64,000 nucleotides of DNA from Pseudomonadota bacterium (GCA_018241525.1 JAFEDR010000001.1:496001-560000); one strand, 5' to 3'. Shown: positions 17,285 through 30,020, counted from the stretch's first letter. The notes: generated from the letters alone by a model not told the origin. Made by a program: numbers and translations.

Positions 17285-18354
17285 GGCCGCGTCGTTCGCG
17301 CGCGGCGCTGCGCGCCGAGCGCCCAGCGGACGTGTTCGCGCACCAGCGCCGACGGGTGATCGCCGCGCGACTCGAGCGCGGCGACGACCGCAGGGTCCGG
17401 CGGCGCGTTGCCGAGGGCGACCGCAATGTTGCGCAGCCAGCGGACGTGGCCGATGCGGCGGATGGCGCTGCCGCGCAGCCGCGCATCGAACTCCTCCTCG
17501 GTCCAGGCGAACAGCTCGCTCAGTCGCGCGCCGTCGAGCGCGTGCCGCGGCGCGAAGGTCGGCTCGCTGCTGATGCGCGCGAACTTGTTCCACGGGCACA
17601 CCAGCTGGCAGTCGTCGCAGCCGTAGATGCGATTGCCGATCGGCGCGCGCAGCGGCTCGGGGATGCTGTCCTCGAGCTCGATGGTGAGGTACGAGATGCA
17701 GCGTCGCGCGTCGAGCCGATACGGCGCGACGATCGCGCCGGTCGGGCACGCCGGCAGGCAGGCCGTGCAGGAGCCGCAGTGCTCGCTGGCCGGCGGGTCC
17801 GTCGCAAGCGGCAAGTCGGTGTAGAGCTCGCCGAGGAAGAAGTAGGAACCGGCGCGCGGGTGGATCAGGTTCGTGTGCTTGCCGATCCAGCCGAGCCCGC
17901 CATTGCGTGCCAGCGCCTTCTCGAGCACGGGGCCCGTGTCGACGAACACCCGGTAGCCAAACGGACCGATCCGGTCGACGAGCCGGTCGGCCAGGTCTTG
18001 CAGGCGGTTGCGCATCAGGCGGTGGTAGTCGCGACCGACCGCGTAGCGCGACACGTAGCCGAGCGCGCCGTCCGCGAGCACCTGCGCGGCGTCGCGGGCG
18101 TCCGCCGGCCAGTAGTCGAGGCGCACCGAGATCACGCGCAGCGTGCCGCTCCTGATCGCTGCCGGGCGCGCGCGCCGGGCGCCGAAGCGCTCCATGTAGT
18201 GCAGCTCGCCGTGCAGCCCGTCGGCCAGCCAGCGCAGCAGGTGAGCCTCGTCCTCGGCGAGGTCGGTGCCGGCGATGCCGACATCGTCAAAGCCGAGGCT
18301 GCGCGCGAGCGCTTTGACCTCGGCAGCGAATTCCGGGGCGGCGGGGTCCGTCAT
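17281..18354 (-). CDS. queG: Epoxyqueuosine reductase
   Basis: Cobalamin- and iron-sulfur-dependent reduction of epoxyqueuosine to queuosine in tRNA. 357 residues. N-terminal cobalamin-binding DUF1730-type domain with RYAVGRDYHRLMRNRLQ and FVDTGPVLEKALARNGGLGWIGKH, then a ferredoxin-like domain with cysteines in CGSCTACLPACPTGAI and CDDCQLVCPWN for two 4Fe-4S clusters, then C-terminal HEAT-like helices. The ATG at 18354 (MTDPAAPEF) is chosen over an in-frame upstream start that would overlap nnr. Divergent from nnr as in E. coli (yjeS/yjeF). Confidence 0.95.
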   Translation of the reverse strand: MTDPAAPEFAAEVKALARSLGFDDVGIAGTDLAEDEAHLLRWLADGLHGELHYMERFGARRARPAAIRSGTLRVISVRLDYWPADARDAAQVLADGALGYVSRYAVGRDYHRLMRNRLQDLADRLVDRIGPFGYRVFVDTGPVLEKALARNGGLGWIGKHTNLIHPRAGSYFFLGELYTDLPLATDPPASEHCGSCTACLPACPTGAIVAPYRLDARRCISYLTIELEDSIPEPLRAPIGNRIYGCDDCQLVCPWNKFARISSEPTFAPRHALDGARLSELFAWTEEEFDARLRGSAIRRIGHVRWLRNIAVALGNAPPDPAVVAALESRGDHPSALVREHVRWALGAQRRARTTRP

Positions 18355-18400
18355 GGCAATCCGCCGAGTATAGGTCGGGCGGCTACGCGATAATCCGGGC

Positions 18401-19891
18401 ATGCAGCCGCCGCTCCTCGTCTACACGACCGCCGCGGTCCGCGCCGCCGACCGGCGCGCGATCGCCTCGCTCGGCATCCCGGGCTACGCGCTGATGACGC
18501 GGGCGGGGGAGGCGGCGCTGTCGGCGCTGCGCGGGCAGTGGCCGCTGGCGCGGCGGCTGCTGGTGCTGGCGGGCCCGGGCAACAACGGCGGCGACGGCTA
18601 CGTGCTCGCGCGCTTCGCGCGCGCAGCGGGCCTCGAGGTCGTGCTGGCCGCGCCCGCCGGCGCGCCGGCCGGCGGCGATGCGGCGCGCGCCGCCGGCGAC
18701 TGGCAGGCCTCGGGTGGCCTCGTCACGCCGTGGGCGCCGGCACTGCTCGAGCGGGCCGAGCTGGTCGTCGACGCGCTGCTCGGCACGGGGCTCGCGCGCG
18801 ACGTCGATGGAGCGCTGGCGGCGGTGATCGCCGCCGTCAACGACAGCGGGCGGCCGACCATCGCGCTCGATGTGCCGTCGGGACTCGACAGCGACACCGG
18901 CCAGGCCCGTGGCATCGCGGTGCGTGCCGCCGTGACGATCACCTTTGTTGGCCTCAAGCCCGGGTTCTTCCTCGGCAGCGGCCCGGAATACCGCGGTCGG
19001 CTCGTCTGCGACGACCTCGACGTCCCGGCGACGGCGTTCGCCGGCGAGGTGCCGGCGCTGCGCCGCATCCCCGAGGGCGACCTGCGCGCGCTGCTGCCGC
19101 GGCGCGCCCGCGCCGCGCACAAGGGCCAGAACGGGCACGTGCTCGTGATCGCCGGCGGGCCCGGGATGCCGGGCGCCGCGCGACTCGCCGGCGAAGCGGC
19201 GCTGCGCGTCGGCGCCGGGCTCGTGACGCTCGCCACCGCCCCGGCGCACGCGGCCGTGATCGCCGCCGGCCGCCCCGAGCTCATCTGCCGGGGGGTCGAT
19301 TCGCCGTCCGAGCTCGGCGAGGCGCTCGCGGCGGCGGACGTCGTCGCGATCGGGCCGGGCCTCGGCCGCTCCCCATGGGCACGGGCGCTGGTGGCCGCCA
19401 CCTTCGCGGCCGCGCGGCCCCTGGTGGTCGATGCCGATGCACTCAACCTGCTCGCGGAAGCGCCGCGCCGGCGCGAGGACTGGTGCCTGACACCGCACCC
19501 GGGCGAAGCGGGCCGGCTGCTCGGCCAGGCGGTCGCCGCGGTGCAGGCCGACCGGCTCGCAGCGGTGCGTGCGCTCGCCGCGCGCTACGGTGGCGTCGCG
19601 GTGCTGAAGGGGGCCGGCACGCTCGTCGCGGCGGGGAACGCCGCGCCGTGGGTCTGCGAGCGCGGCAATCCGGGCATGGCCGCGGCCGGCATGGGCGACG
19701 TACTGACCGGGGTCATCGCCGGCATCGCCGCACAGCAGTCGGATCCCGCGGCGCTGCTCGGGTCCGCGGCGGCGGTCGGGGTGCTCGTCCATGCGCAGGC
19801 TGGCGACCTGGCCGCCCGGGGCGGCGAGCGCGGCCTGCTCGCCTCCGACGTCCTCGGCCAGCTGCCGGCATGCGTGAACCCGAGCGCGTGA
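18401..19891 (+). CDS. nnr: Bifunctional NAD(P)H-hydrate epimerase / ADP-dependent dehydratase
   Basis: Repairs hydrated NAD(P)H. 496 residues in two domains: the N-terminal YjeF_N epimerase (about 1-210), with AGPGNNGGDGYVLAR and LDVPSGLDSDTG, and the C-terminal ribokinase-like dehydratase (about 225-490), with AHKGQNGHVLVIAGG, LTPHPGEAGRLL and the nucleotide-binding NPGMAAAGMGDVLTGVIAGI. Starts ATG 18401 and overlaps tsaE by 22 bases. It heads the rightward nnr-tsaE pair. Confidence 0.95.
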   Translation: MQPPLLVYTTAAVRAADRRAIASLGIPGYALMTRAGEAALSALRGQWPLARRLLVLAGPGNNGGDGYVLARFARAAGLEVVLAAPAGAPAGGDAARAAGDWQASGGLVTPWAPALLERAELVVDALLGTGLARDVDGALAAVIAAVNDSGRPTIALDVPSGLDSDTGQARGIAVRAAVTITFVGLKPGFFLGSGPEYRGRLVCDDLDVPATAFAGEVPALRRIPEGDLRALLPRRARAAHKGQNGHVLVIAGGPGMPGAARLAGEAALRVGAGLVTLATAPAHAAVIAAGRPELICRGVDSPSELGEALAAADVVAIGPGLGRSPWARALVAATFAAARPLVVDADALNLLAEAPRRREDWCLTPHPGEAGRLLGQAVAAVQADRLAAVRALAARYGGVAVLKGAGTLVAAGNAAPWVCERGNPGMAAAGMGDVLTGVIAGIAAQQSDPAALLGSAAAVGVLVHAQAGDLAARGGERGLLASDVLGQLPACVNPSA

Positions 19892-20361
19892 TCGGCGCGC
19901 TGCCCGACGAGGCGGCGACGCGGCGGGCGGCGGCAGACCTCGCCAGGGTGCTGCAGGCGCGCGCGCCGGCGGCGTTCTTCCTGACGCTCGAGGGCGAGCT
20001 CGGCGCCGGCAAGACGACGTTCGTGCGGGGCCTGGTCGAGGGCCTCGGCATCCGCGGCCCGGTTCGCAGCCCCACCTACACGCTGCTCGAGACCTACGAG
20101 GCGGGCTCGCACCGCCTGCACCACCTCGACTGGTACCGGCTGGCGGACCCGGCGGAGCTCGAGGCGCTCGCGTTCCGGGAGCTGCTCGGGCCCGGCCAGT
20201 GGGTCGTCGTCGAGTGGCCGGAGCGGGCGCCGGCGATCGCCGCGCAGGCGGACCTCGCGATCTCGCTCGGCTACGCGCCGGCTGGCCGGGCGCTGGCGGC
20301 GGTCGGCCGGACCCCGGAAGGGTCGAAGGTCGCTGCCGACTGGATGCGAAAAACTGCTTGA
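19870..20361 (+). CDS. tsaE: tRNA t6A biosynthesis ATPase TsaE
   Basis: ATPase of the TsaBDE complex that makes N6-threonylcarbamoyladenosine at tRNA position 37. 163 residues. Walker A LEGELGAGKTTFVRGLVEGL is preceded by a typical short N-terminal region; SPTYTLLETY and HHLDWYRLADPAELEALAF are family blocks, and VVVEWPER is the Walker B equivalent. The ATG at 19870 lies inside the end of nnr in a different frame, which fits coupled translation. The gene is followed by a promoter for amiB rather than another overlap. Confidence 0.93.
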   Translation: MREPERVIGALPDEAATRRAAADLARVLQARAPAAFFLTLEGELGAGKTTFVRGLVEGLGIRGPVRSPTYTLLETYEAGSHRLHHLDWYRLADPAELEALAFRELLGPGQWVVVEWPERAPAIAAQADLAISLGYAPAGRALAAVGRTPEGSKVAADWMRKTA

Positions 20362-20389
20362 GATAGGTTCCGTAGGTCGTTCATCCCAT

Positions 20390-20418
20390 TTGAGTTTTAT
20401 CGAAGCCGCGCGTACAGT
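20390..20418 (+). promoter_or_regulatory. Sigma70-type promoter for amiB
   Basis: TTGAGT (20390-20395), 17-base spacer, TACAGT (20413-20418). The predicted start point falls at or next to the ATG at 20426, so the transcript would be leaderless or nearly so, in line with the lack of a ribosome-binding site. Confidence 0.65.
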
Positions 20419-20425
20419 CGCCAGC

Positions 20426-21673
20426 ATGGCCCGCGTCCCGCACTGCCGGATCCTCGCCACGTCTCTCATGCTGCTGGGCCTCGGGCTCGCAGCGTGGCGT
20501 GCCGGCGCGGCGGAGATCGTCGAGCTGCGCCTCACGCCCGCCGGTGACGGCGCCCGGCTCGAGGTCTCGCTGTCGGCGGCCGCGAAGGCCAGCGTCTTCG
20601 CGCTCGACCACCCGAGCCGCCTGGTTCTCGACCTCAAGCCGGCGACGATCGATCGCCGCGAGGTGCGCCTGCCGGCCGCGGCCGGCGTTGTCCGGGCGGT
20701 GCGTTCCGGGCCGCGGCCGGGCGGGGGCCTGCGGCTCGTCCTCGACCTCGAGCATCCGCTGCCGGCGCGGCTCGTTGCCCAGGACGGCAACCCCCGCCGC
20801 GTGGTGCTCGAGCTCGGCGCGCGCGATGCCGCCCCGGGCGCGGCGGTTGCCGCCGGCGTCGAGCGTGCCGCTCCCGCCCCCGCGCCCGCGGAGCGCGTCG
20901 TGCCCGCGAGTCACGAGGTGGTCGTGGCCGTCGACGCCGGGCACGGCGGCGTCGACCCCGGTGCGACCGGACGCGACGGCACGCGCGAGAAGGACGTGAC
21001 GCTCGCGATCGCGCGCGCGCTCGCGCAGCGCATCAACGCCGAGCCGGGCATGCGTGCGATCCTGACCCGGCCGGGCGACGTGTTCGTGCCGCTCAAGGAG
21101 CGTGTCGAGCGCGCCCGCGAGGCGCAGGCCGACCTGTTCGTGTCGGTGCACGCCGACGCGATCGCCGATCGCAGCGTGGCGGGCTCGTCGGTGTACGTGC
21201 TGTCGCTGCGCGGCGCGAGCAGCGAGGCGGCGCGCCGCCTGGCCGACCGCGAGAACGCGGCCGACCTCGTCGGCGGCGTGTCGCTCGACGACAAGGACCC
21301 GGTGATCGCCTCGGTGCTGCTCGACCTGTCGCAGTCGGCGTCGATGACCGCGAGCGTGGCTGCGGCCGACAAGGTGCTGGCGGAGCTCAACGAGGTGGGC
21401 GAGCTGCGCAAGACGCGCGTGCAGCAGGCCGGCTTCGTGGTGCTGAAGGCCCCCGACATCCCGTCGATGCTGATCGAGACCGCCTACATCACGAACCCGA
21501 GCGAGGAGCGCCGGCTGCGCGATCCGCGCTACCAGGGCCGGCTCGCCGAGGCGATCCTCAGCGGTCTGCGCGGATACTTCCGCGACAACCCCCGGCCCGG
21601 CAACCGCCTCGCCTCCCTCGGCGCCGACGACGACGGCACGCGCGGCGGCGCGGGCCGCGCACTGCGCCGCTGA
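20426..21673 (+). CDS. amiB: N-acetylmuramoyl-L-alanine amidase (AMIN plus Amidase_3)
   Basis: Periplasmic zinc amidase that cleaves septal peptidoglycan during daughter-cell separation. 415 residues: signal peptide (SLMLLGLGLAAWRAGAAE), AMIN domain (about 30-130), a Pro/Ala linker, then the Amidase_3 domain with zinc ligands in VDAGHGGVDPGA, GTREKDVTLA and SVHADAIAD, and the catalytic Glu of IETAYITN. The inserted regulatory helix region (SLDDKDPVIASVLLDL) is present. No LysM domain follows, unlike E. coli AmiB, so AmiC-like is an alternative name; the position is that of amiB. ATG 20426 is used, not the TTG at 20390, which is the -35 box. Confidence 0.92.
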   Translation: MARVPHCRILATSLMLLGLGLAAWRAGAAEIVELRLTPAGDGARLEVSLSAAAKASVFALDHPSRLVLDLKPATIDRREVRLPAAAGVVRAVRSGPRPGGGLRLVLDLEHPLPARLVAQDGNPRRVVLELGARDAAPGAAVAAGVERAAPAPAPAERVVPASHEVVVAVDAGHGGVDPGATGRDGTREKDVTLAIARALAQRINAEPGMRAILTRPGDVFVPLKERVERAREAQADLFVSVHADAIADRSVAGSSVYVLSLRGASSEAARRLADRENAADLVGGVSLDDKDPVIASVLLDLSQSASMTASVAAADKVLAELNEVGELRKTRVQQAGFVVLKAPDIPSMLIETAYITNPSEERRLRDPRYQGRLAEAILSGLRGYFRDNPRPGNRLASLGADDDGTRGGAGRALRR

Positions 21674-21678
21674 GCGGC

Positions 21679-21687
21679 TGCTAGACT
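21679..21687 (+). promoter_or_regulatory. Extended -10 element upstream of mutL
   Basis: TGC followed by TAGACT, 38 bases before the mutL ATG. No clear -35 box. It would allow mutL-miaA to be transcribed separately from amiB. Confidence 0.4.
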
Positions 21688-21725
21688 GCCGCCCGCGCCG
21701 GCGCCGTCCCCGGCGCTTCCCGCGC

Positions 21726-23480
<1,755 letters not shown>

Positions 23481-24413
23481 GTGCTGCCGCGCGCGATCCT
23501 GCTGATGGGGCCGACCGGCGCGGGCAAGAGCGACGCCGCGCTCGCGCTCGCCGACCGGCTGCCGGTCGAGATCGTCAGCGTCGACTCGGCGATGGTCTAC
23601 CGCGGGCTCGACATCGGCAGCGCCAAGCCCGATGCCGCGACGCGCGCGCGCGTGCCGCACCACCTGGTCGACATCCGCGACCCGGCCGAGCGCTACTCGG
23701 CGGGCGAGTTCGTGCGCGAGGCGGGCGTGCTGCTCGAGGCGATCGTCGCGCGTGGCCGGGTGCCGCTGCTGGTCGGCGGCACGATGCTCTATTTCCGTGC
23801 CCTGCAGGCCGGGCTCGCGAGCCTGCCGCCGGCCGATCCCGCGATCCGTGCGGAGCTCGCCGCGCGCGCGATGGCCGTCGGCTGGCCGGTGCTGCATGCC
23901 GAGCTCGCCGCCCGCGACCCGGATGCCGCGGCGCGGATCCGCCCGGCGGATGGCCAGCGCATCCAGCGCGCGCTCGAGGTGCTCGCGCTCACCGGCACGC
24001 CGCTCAGCGTCCTGCAGCGCGAGGACCTGCGGCGCGGGTTGGCGGCCGGGCACCTGAAGCTCGTGCTCGCGCCGCCCGAGCGCGCGACGCTCGATGCGAC
24101 GCTGACCGCGCGCTTCGACGCGATGCTGGCGGCCGGCTTCGTGGACGAGGTGCGCCGGCTGCACGCACGCGGCGACCTCGACGCTGAACTTCCGGCGCTG
24201 CGTGCGGTCGGTTACCGGCAGCTCTGGCGGCACGTGAGCGGCGACTGCGACCTGGCGACGGCACGCACCGAAGCGGTGCGTGCGACGCGGCAGCTGGCGA
24301 AGCGGCAGTACACGTGGTTGCGCGCGGAGCCGGGCGCGTCCTGGATCGGCGCGCGGGGCGAGGCGGCGGTCGCGGCGCTCGCCGAACGCATCCGGTCGTG
24401 GCTCGACCGTTAA
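23481..24413 (+). CDS. miaA: tRNA dimethylallyltransferase
   Basis: Adds a dimethylallyl group to A37 of tRNAs reading codons that start with U. 310 residues. P-loop [34 protein letters not shown] (catalytic Asp), [36 protein letters not shown] and the C-terminal [11 protein letters not shown] and [14 protein letters not shown] blocks are all present. GTG start at 23481, directly after the mutL TAG. As in E. coli it is followed by hfq. Confidence 0.96.
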   Translation: MLPRAILLMGPTGAGKSDAALALADRLPVEIVSVDSAMVYRGLDIGSAKPDAATRARVPHHLVDIRDPAERYSAGEFVREAGVLLEAIVARGRVPLLVGGTMLYFRALQAGLASLPPADPAIRAELAARAMAVGWPVLHAELAARDPDAAARIRPADGQRIQRALEVLALTGTPLSVLQREDLRRGLAAGHLKLVLAPPERATLDATLTARFDAMLAAGFVDEVRRLHARGDLDAELPALRAVGYRQLWRHVSGDCDLATARTEAVRATRQLAKRQYTWLRAEPGASWIGARGEAAVAALAERIRSWLDR

Positions 24414-24433
24414 GCGTTCGGTCAGGGTCGCTG

Positions 24434-24442
24434 TGCTAGTAT
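24434..24442 (+). promoter_or_regulatory. Extended -10 element for hfq
   Basis: TGC followed by TAGTAT, then a T-run, about 115 bases before the hfq ATG. In E. coli hfq also has its own promoters within and after miaA. No clear -35 box is seen. Confidence 0.45.
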
Positions 24443-24557
24443 TTTTTTGATTTGACCCCATCTCGACGGTGCGCATGCACCCGGATGTGTCGTCGCGAGC
24501 CAGGGAAGGCATGGGCTGCGGCAGACGATTGTCGAGTAAAAACAAGGAGATAAAACC

Positions 24558-24818
24558 ATGGCCAAAGGCCAGTCCCTGCAGGACCCATTTCTGAACGCGC
24601 TGCGCAAGGAGCGCGTGCCGGTGTCGATCTACCTCGTCAACGGCATCAAGCTGCAGGGTCACATCGATTCCTTCGACCAGTTCGTCGTGCTCCTGCGCAA
24701 CAGCGTCAGCCAGATGGTCTACAAGCACGCGATCTCGACGGTCGTACCGGCGCGCAACGTGCGCCTGCCGAGCGCCGAGGGTGGCGAGGGCGGCTCGGAG
24801 GAGCCGGTCGTCGAATGA
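24558..24818 (+). CDS. hfq: RNA chaperone Hfq
   Basis: Hexameric Sm-like protein that pairs small RNAs with mRNAs. 86 residues. [20 protein letters not shown] is a nearly canonical N-terminus with proximal-face Gln; the Sm1 motif [19 protein letters not shown] and the Sm2 motif [10 protein letters not shown] are intact. The C-terminal tail is short (about 20 residues) and rich in Gly and Glu. A strong AAGGAG site precedes the ATG. Confidence 0.98.
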   Translation: MAKGQSLQDPFLNALRKERVPVSIYLVNGIKLQGHIDSFDQFVVLLRNSVSQMVYKHAISTVVPARNVRLPSAEGGEGGSEEPVVE

Positions 24819-24854
24819 CCGGCGGCGCCAGCCGCCGACTCTCGGGGTACGCGG

Positions 24855-26183
24855 TTGTTTGAACGTCCACGCAGCGGCGAGCGCGCGCTGCTCGTCCGCA
24901 TTGGTCTCGGCGAGACGCCGGCGGCCGCCGAGCTCGAGGAATTCGAGGCGCTGGCGGAATCCGCCGGCGCGCTGCCGGTCGGCTTCGTCACCGGCTCGCG
25001 CCAGCGGCCCGACCCGCGCTTCTTCGTGGGGTCGGGCAAGGCCGAGGAGCTGAAGGCGCGCGCCGAGTCGGACGGCGCGGCGGTGATCCTGGTCGACCAC
25101 CCGCTGTCGCCGAGCCAGGAGCGCAACCTCGAGAAGCTGACCGGCCGGCGGGTGCTCGACCGCAACGGCCTGATCCTCGACATCTTCGCGCAGCGCGCCC
25201 GCAGCCACGAGGGCAAGCTGCAGGTCGAGCTCGCACAGCTCAAGCACCTGTCGACCCGGCTGGTGCGTGGCTGGACCCACCTCGAGCGGCAGAAGGGCGG
25301 CATCGGCCTGCGTGGTCCCGGCGAGACGCAGCTCGAGACCGACCGCCGCCTGATCAACAACCGCATCCGCACGCTGAAGCGCCGCCTCGAGCGGCTCGCG
25401 CAGCAGCGCGACACCGGTCGGCAGACCCGCAAGGAAGTGCCGGTGCCCGGTGCGGCGATCGTCGGCTATACGAACGCCGGCAAGTCGACGCTGTTCAATG
25501 CCCTGACCGGCGCCGGCGCCTACGCCGCCGACCAGCTGTTCGCGACGCTCGACCCGACCGTGCGGCGGCTCAAGCTGCCGCACTGCCCGGAGATCGTGCT
25601 CGCCGACACCGTCGGCTTCGTGCGCGACCTGCCGCACGAGCTGGTCGCGGCATTCCGCTCGACGCTGCTCGAGGCGCGCGAGGCGGACCTGCACCTGCAC
25701 GTGATCGACGCCGCGGACGCCGAGCGCGTCGAGCGCGTGCGCCAGGTCAACGAGGTGCTCGCCGGCATCGGTGCCGGCGAGGTGCCGCAGCTCGAGGTCT
25801 ACAACAAGATCGATCGGCTCGGCGAGCCGGCGCGCATCGAGCGCGACGAGGCCGGGGTCGTGCGCCGCGTCTGGGTGTCGGCGGCCACCGGCGCGGGCCT
25901 CGACCTGCTGCGCGAGGCGCTCGCCGAGCGCTTCGGCACGCGCCTGCTGCGCGTCACGCTCGAGCTCGCGCCGCGCCACGGTCGCGCCCGTGCCGAGCTC
26001 TACCGCCTGGATGCCGTGCTCGGCGAGCAGGTGACGGACGACGGCGGCTGGCGGCTCGAGGTCGAGCTCGACGAGCGCGCGCTCGAGACGCTGTGCCGCC
26101 GCGAGGGGATCGCCCGCCCGCCGGCCGCGCCTTGTGTCACCGGGGGCGGGTTCCTACAATCACGGGCCGCCGCGCGCGCCTAG
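24855..26183 (+). CDS. hflX: GTPase HflX
   Basis: Ribosome-splitting GTPase that rescues stalled 70S ribosomes. 442 residues. N-terminal HflX domain with DPRFFVGSGKAEEL, VDHPLSPSQERNLEK and the Gly-rich GGIGLRGPGETQLETDRR, then the G domain with G1 GYTNAGKSTLFNAL, G2 and G3 region LFATLDPTVRR and LADTVGFVRDLPH, and G4 YNKID. TTG at 24855 is used because it gives the usual N-terminus; only a weak G-rich site lies upstream. A promoter for hflK lies inside its 3' end. Confidence 0.95.
   Translation: MFERPRSGERALLVRIGLGETPAAAELEEFEALAESAGALPVGFVTGSRQRPDPRFFVGSGKAEELKARAESDGAAVILVDHPLSPSQERNLEKLTGRRVLDRNGLILDIFAQRARSHEGKLQVELAQLKHLSTRLVRGWTHLERQKGGIGLRGPGETQLETDRRLINNRIRTLKRRLERLAQQRDTGRQTRKEVPVPGAAIVGYTNAGKSTLFNALTGAGAYAADQLFATLDPTVRRLKLPHCPEIVLADTVGFVRDLPHELVAAFRSTLLEAREADLHLHVIDAADAERVERVRQVNEVLAGIGAGEVPQLEVYNKIDRLGEPARIERDEAGVVRRVWVSAATGAGLDLLREALAERFGTRLLRVTLELAPRHGRARAELYRLDAVLGEQVTDDGGWRLEVELDERALETLCRREGIARPPAAPCVTGGGFLQSRAAARA
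26132..26160 (+). promoter_or_regulatory. Sigma70-type promoter for hflK-hflC inside the end of hflX
   Basis: TTGTGT (26132-26137), 17-base spacer, TACAAT (26155-26160). It lies 60 bases before the hflK ATG, so hflKC can be expressed independently of hflX. Confidence 0.6.
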
Positions 26184-26220
26184 GGCCGAGCCCGCGCCCC
26201 GGCTGTCAACGGAAGTCCCC

Positions 26221-27357
26221 ATGTCCTGGAATGATTCGGGCGGCAACAAGAACCCGGGCTCGCGCAACCCCTGGGACCGCAAGCCCGAGGGCGGCCCGCC
26301 CGATCTCGACGAGCTGGTCCGCAACCTGAAGCGCCGCCTCGGCTCGGCGTTCGGTGCCAAGGGCGGCGGCGGGGGCGGCGTCGGGGCCTCGTCGTGGACG
26401 CTGATCGCGGTCGCCGTGATCGGCGTCTGGGCGGCGAGCGGCGTGTTCGCGGTCGGGCCGGCCGAGAAGGCGGTCGTGACCCGCTTCGGCCGCTTCGACC
26501 GGATCGAGGAGTCGGGCTGGCGCGTGCGCCTGCCGTGGCCGTTCGAGGCCAAGCAGCTCGTCAACACCGAGGAGGTGCTGTCGGCCACCGACCACACGCG
26601 GATGCTGACGCAGGACGAGGCGCTGGTGGACATCAACATCGCCGTCCAGTACCGCCGCACCGACCCGAAGGCCTACGTGTTCAACGTCGTGCAGCCGGAA
26701 CAGACGCTCGGCGAGGCCTCCGAGAGCGCGATCCGCGAGATCGTCGGCCAGAGCCGGCTCGAGCAGGTGCTCGCGGCCGGCCGCCAGGACATCGCGCTCA
26801 AGACCCGCGCGCTGATCCAGCGCACGCTCGACAGCTACCACACCGGCCTCGAGGTCATCAGCGTGAACCTCCAGGACGTGGCGGTGCCCGAACAGGTCGC
26901 GCCCTCTCAGAAGGACGCCATCAAGGCGCGCGAGGACAAGGACCGCCTGCGGGTCGAGGCCGAGACCTATTCGAACGAGATCCTGCCGCGCGCCCGCGGC
27001 GACGCGCAGAAGCAGCTGCTGAACGCCGAGGCCTACCGGCAGCAGGCGGTGGCGAACGCGGAAGGCGAGAGCGCGCGCTTTGCGCAGCTGGCCGCCGCCT
27101 ATGAGAAGGCGCCGGCGGTCACGCGCCAGCGGCTCTACCTCGAGACCGTCGAGAGCATCCTCGGCGGCACCGGCAAGATCCTCATCGACACCAAGGGCAG
27201 CGGCAACATGCTCTACCTGCCGCTCGACAAGCTGCTCGAGCGCCGCGCCACCGAGCCGGCGCGCCCGCAGCCGACCCTGCCGGAGGTGACCGTGACGCCG
27301 TCGCCGCGCGATGACGGCAGTGGCGACTCGCGCAGCCGCGCGCGCGGGAGCCGCTGA
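26221..27357 (+). CDS. hflK: FtsH protease modulator HflK
   Basis: SPFH/stomatin-family subunit that with HflC forms a cage around the FtsH protease in the inner membrane. 378 residues. Gly-rich cytoplasmic N-terminus (MSWNDSGGNKNPGSRNPWDR), one membrane helix (TLIAVAVIGVWAASGVFAV), then the SPFH domain starting GPAEKAVVTRFGRFDRIEESGWRV, followed by a helical region with AYRQQAVANAEGESARF. The TGA overlaps the hflC ATG (TGATG). Confidence 0.96.
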   Translation: MSWNDSGGNKNPGSRNPWDRKPEGGPPDLDELVRNLKRRLGSAFGAKGGGGGGVGASSWTLIAVAVIGVWAASGVFAVGPAEKAVVTRFGRFDRIEESGWRVRLPWPFEAKQLVNTEEVLSATDHTRMLTQDEALVDINIAVQYRRTDPKAYVFNVVQPEQTLGEASESAIREIVGQSRLEQVLAAGRQDIALKTRALIQRTLDSYHTGLEVISVNLQDVAVPEQVAPSQKDAIKAREDKDRLRVEAETYSNEILPRARGDAQKQLLNAEAYRQQAVANAEGESARFAQLAAAYEKAPAVTRQRLYLETVESILGGTGKILIDTKGSGNMLYLPLDKLLERRATEPARPQPTLPEVTVTPSPRDDGSGDSRSRARGSR

Positions 27358-28229
27358 TGCAGTCGCGTACGCTCGCCGTGCTTGCCTCGGTCGCGGTCGT
27401 GCTCTTGATCGCGTGGCAGAGTGCGTTCCTGGTCCGCGAGACCGAGTACGCCATGAACGTCGACTGGGGCGGCAAGATCGTGCGCGCCGACTACAGCCCG
27501 GGCCTGCACTTCAAGGAGCCGCTGACCGAGCAGGTGCGCAAGTTCGAGAAGCGCCTGATGACGCGCAACTACCCGGCGGAGCCGTTCCTGACCAGCGAGG
27601 GCAAGATCCTCAACGTCGACTTCTACGTGAAGTGGCGCATCGCCGACGTCGCACAGTACTACCGCTCGACCGGCGGCACCGAGGACGTGGCCGCGGCGCG
27701 CCTGGCCGAGTCGGTCAAGGACGGCCTCAAGGGCACGATCGCGAAGCGCACGATCCAGCAGGTGGTCGCGGCCGAGCGCGCCGAGCTGCTCGGCGACGTG
27801 CTCGCCTTCGCCGGCAACAGCGTCAAGCAGCTCGGCATCACCCTGGTCGACGTCCGCGTCAAGCGCATCGACCTGCCGGACGACGTCAGCGACTCGGTCT
27901 TCAAGCGCATGCAGCAGGAGTTCACGCGCCAGGCGGCGCAGCTGCGCTCCGAGGGCGACGAGCTCGCGATCAAGATCCGCGCCGAGTCGGACCGGCAGCG
28001 CACCGAGATCCTGTCGCAGGCGGCGCGCGACGCCGCCAAGGTGCAGGGCGATGGCGACGCGCGGGCGGCGTCGATCTACGCGGCCGCAACCGGCCGCAAC
28101 CCGGAGTTCTTCGCGTTCTACCGCAGCCTGCAGGCCTACAAGAAATCGATCGGCCACGACGGCGACGTGCTGGTGCTCTCGCCCGACAGCCAGTTCTTCA
28201 AGTACCTGCGCGATCCGGCCGCCAAGTGA
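27357..28229 (+). CDS. hflC: FtsH protease modulator HflC
   Basis: Partner of HflK. 290 residues with an N-terminal membrane helix (LAVLASVAVVLLIAWQSAFLV) and an SPFH domain (about 20-200) with the expected RVKRIDLPDDVSDSVFKRM block, and the C-terminal SPDSQFFKYLRDP. Translationally coupled to hflK by a one-base overlap. Followed by a yjeT-like gene, as in E. coli. Confidence 0.96.
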   Translation: MQSRTLAVLASVAVVLLIAWQSAFLVRETEYAMNVDWGGKIVRADYSPGLHFKEPLTEQVRKFEKRLMTRNYPAEPFLTSEGKILNVDFYVKWRIADVAQYYRSTGGTEDVAAARLAESVKDGLKGTIAKRTIQQVVAAERAELLGDVLAFAGNSVKQLGITLVDVRVKRIDLPDDVSDSVFKRMQQEFTRQAAQLRSEGDELAIKIRAESDRQRTEILSQAARDAAKVQGDGDARAASIYAAATGRNPEFFAFYRSLQAYKKSIGHDGDVLVLSPDSQFFKYLRDPAAK

Positions 28230-29780
<1,551 letters not shown>

Positions 29781-29897
29781 GGCGCGGGACGCGGCGGTCG
29801 CCGACGGCGCCGAAAAGGCGCTGCGCGCGCGGGGCGCTTGCCGCAGAATGTGCGCGACGCGGCCGGACCGTCAGGCCCGGCGGGCGTCGCGCCGAGT

Positions 29898-29982
<85 letters not shown>

Positions 29983-30020
29983 AAGGTGCGGGTCCGGCGA
30001 GACCGGACACGGGGACGCGA

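Noticed and set aside
24443..24449. Intrinsic terminator after miaA (T-run)
   Set aside because: The T-run follows a -10-like element and no stable hairpin precedes it.
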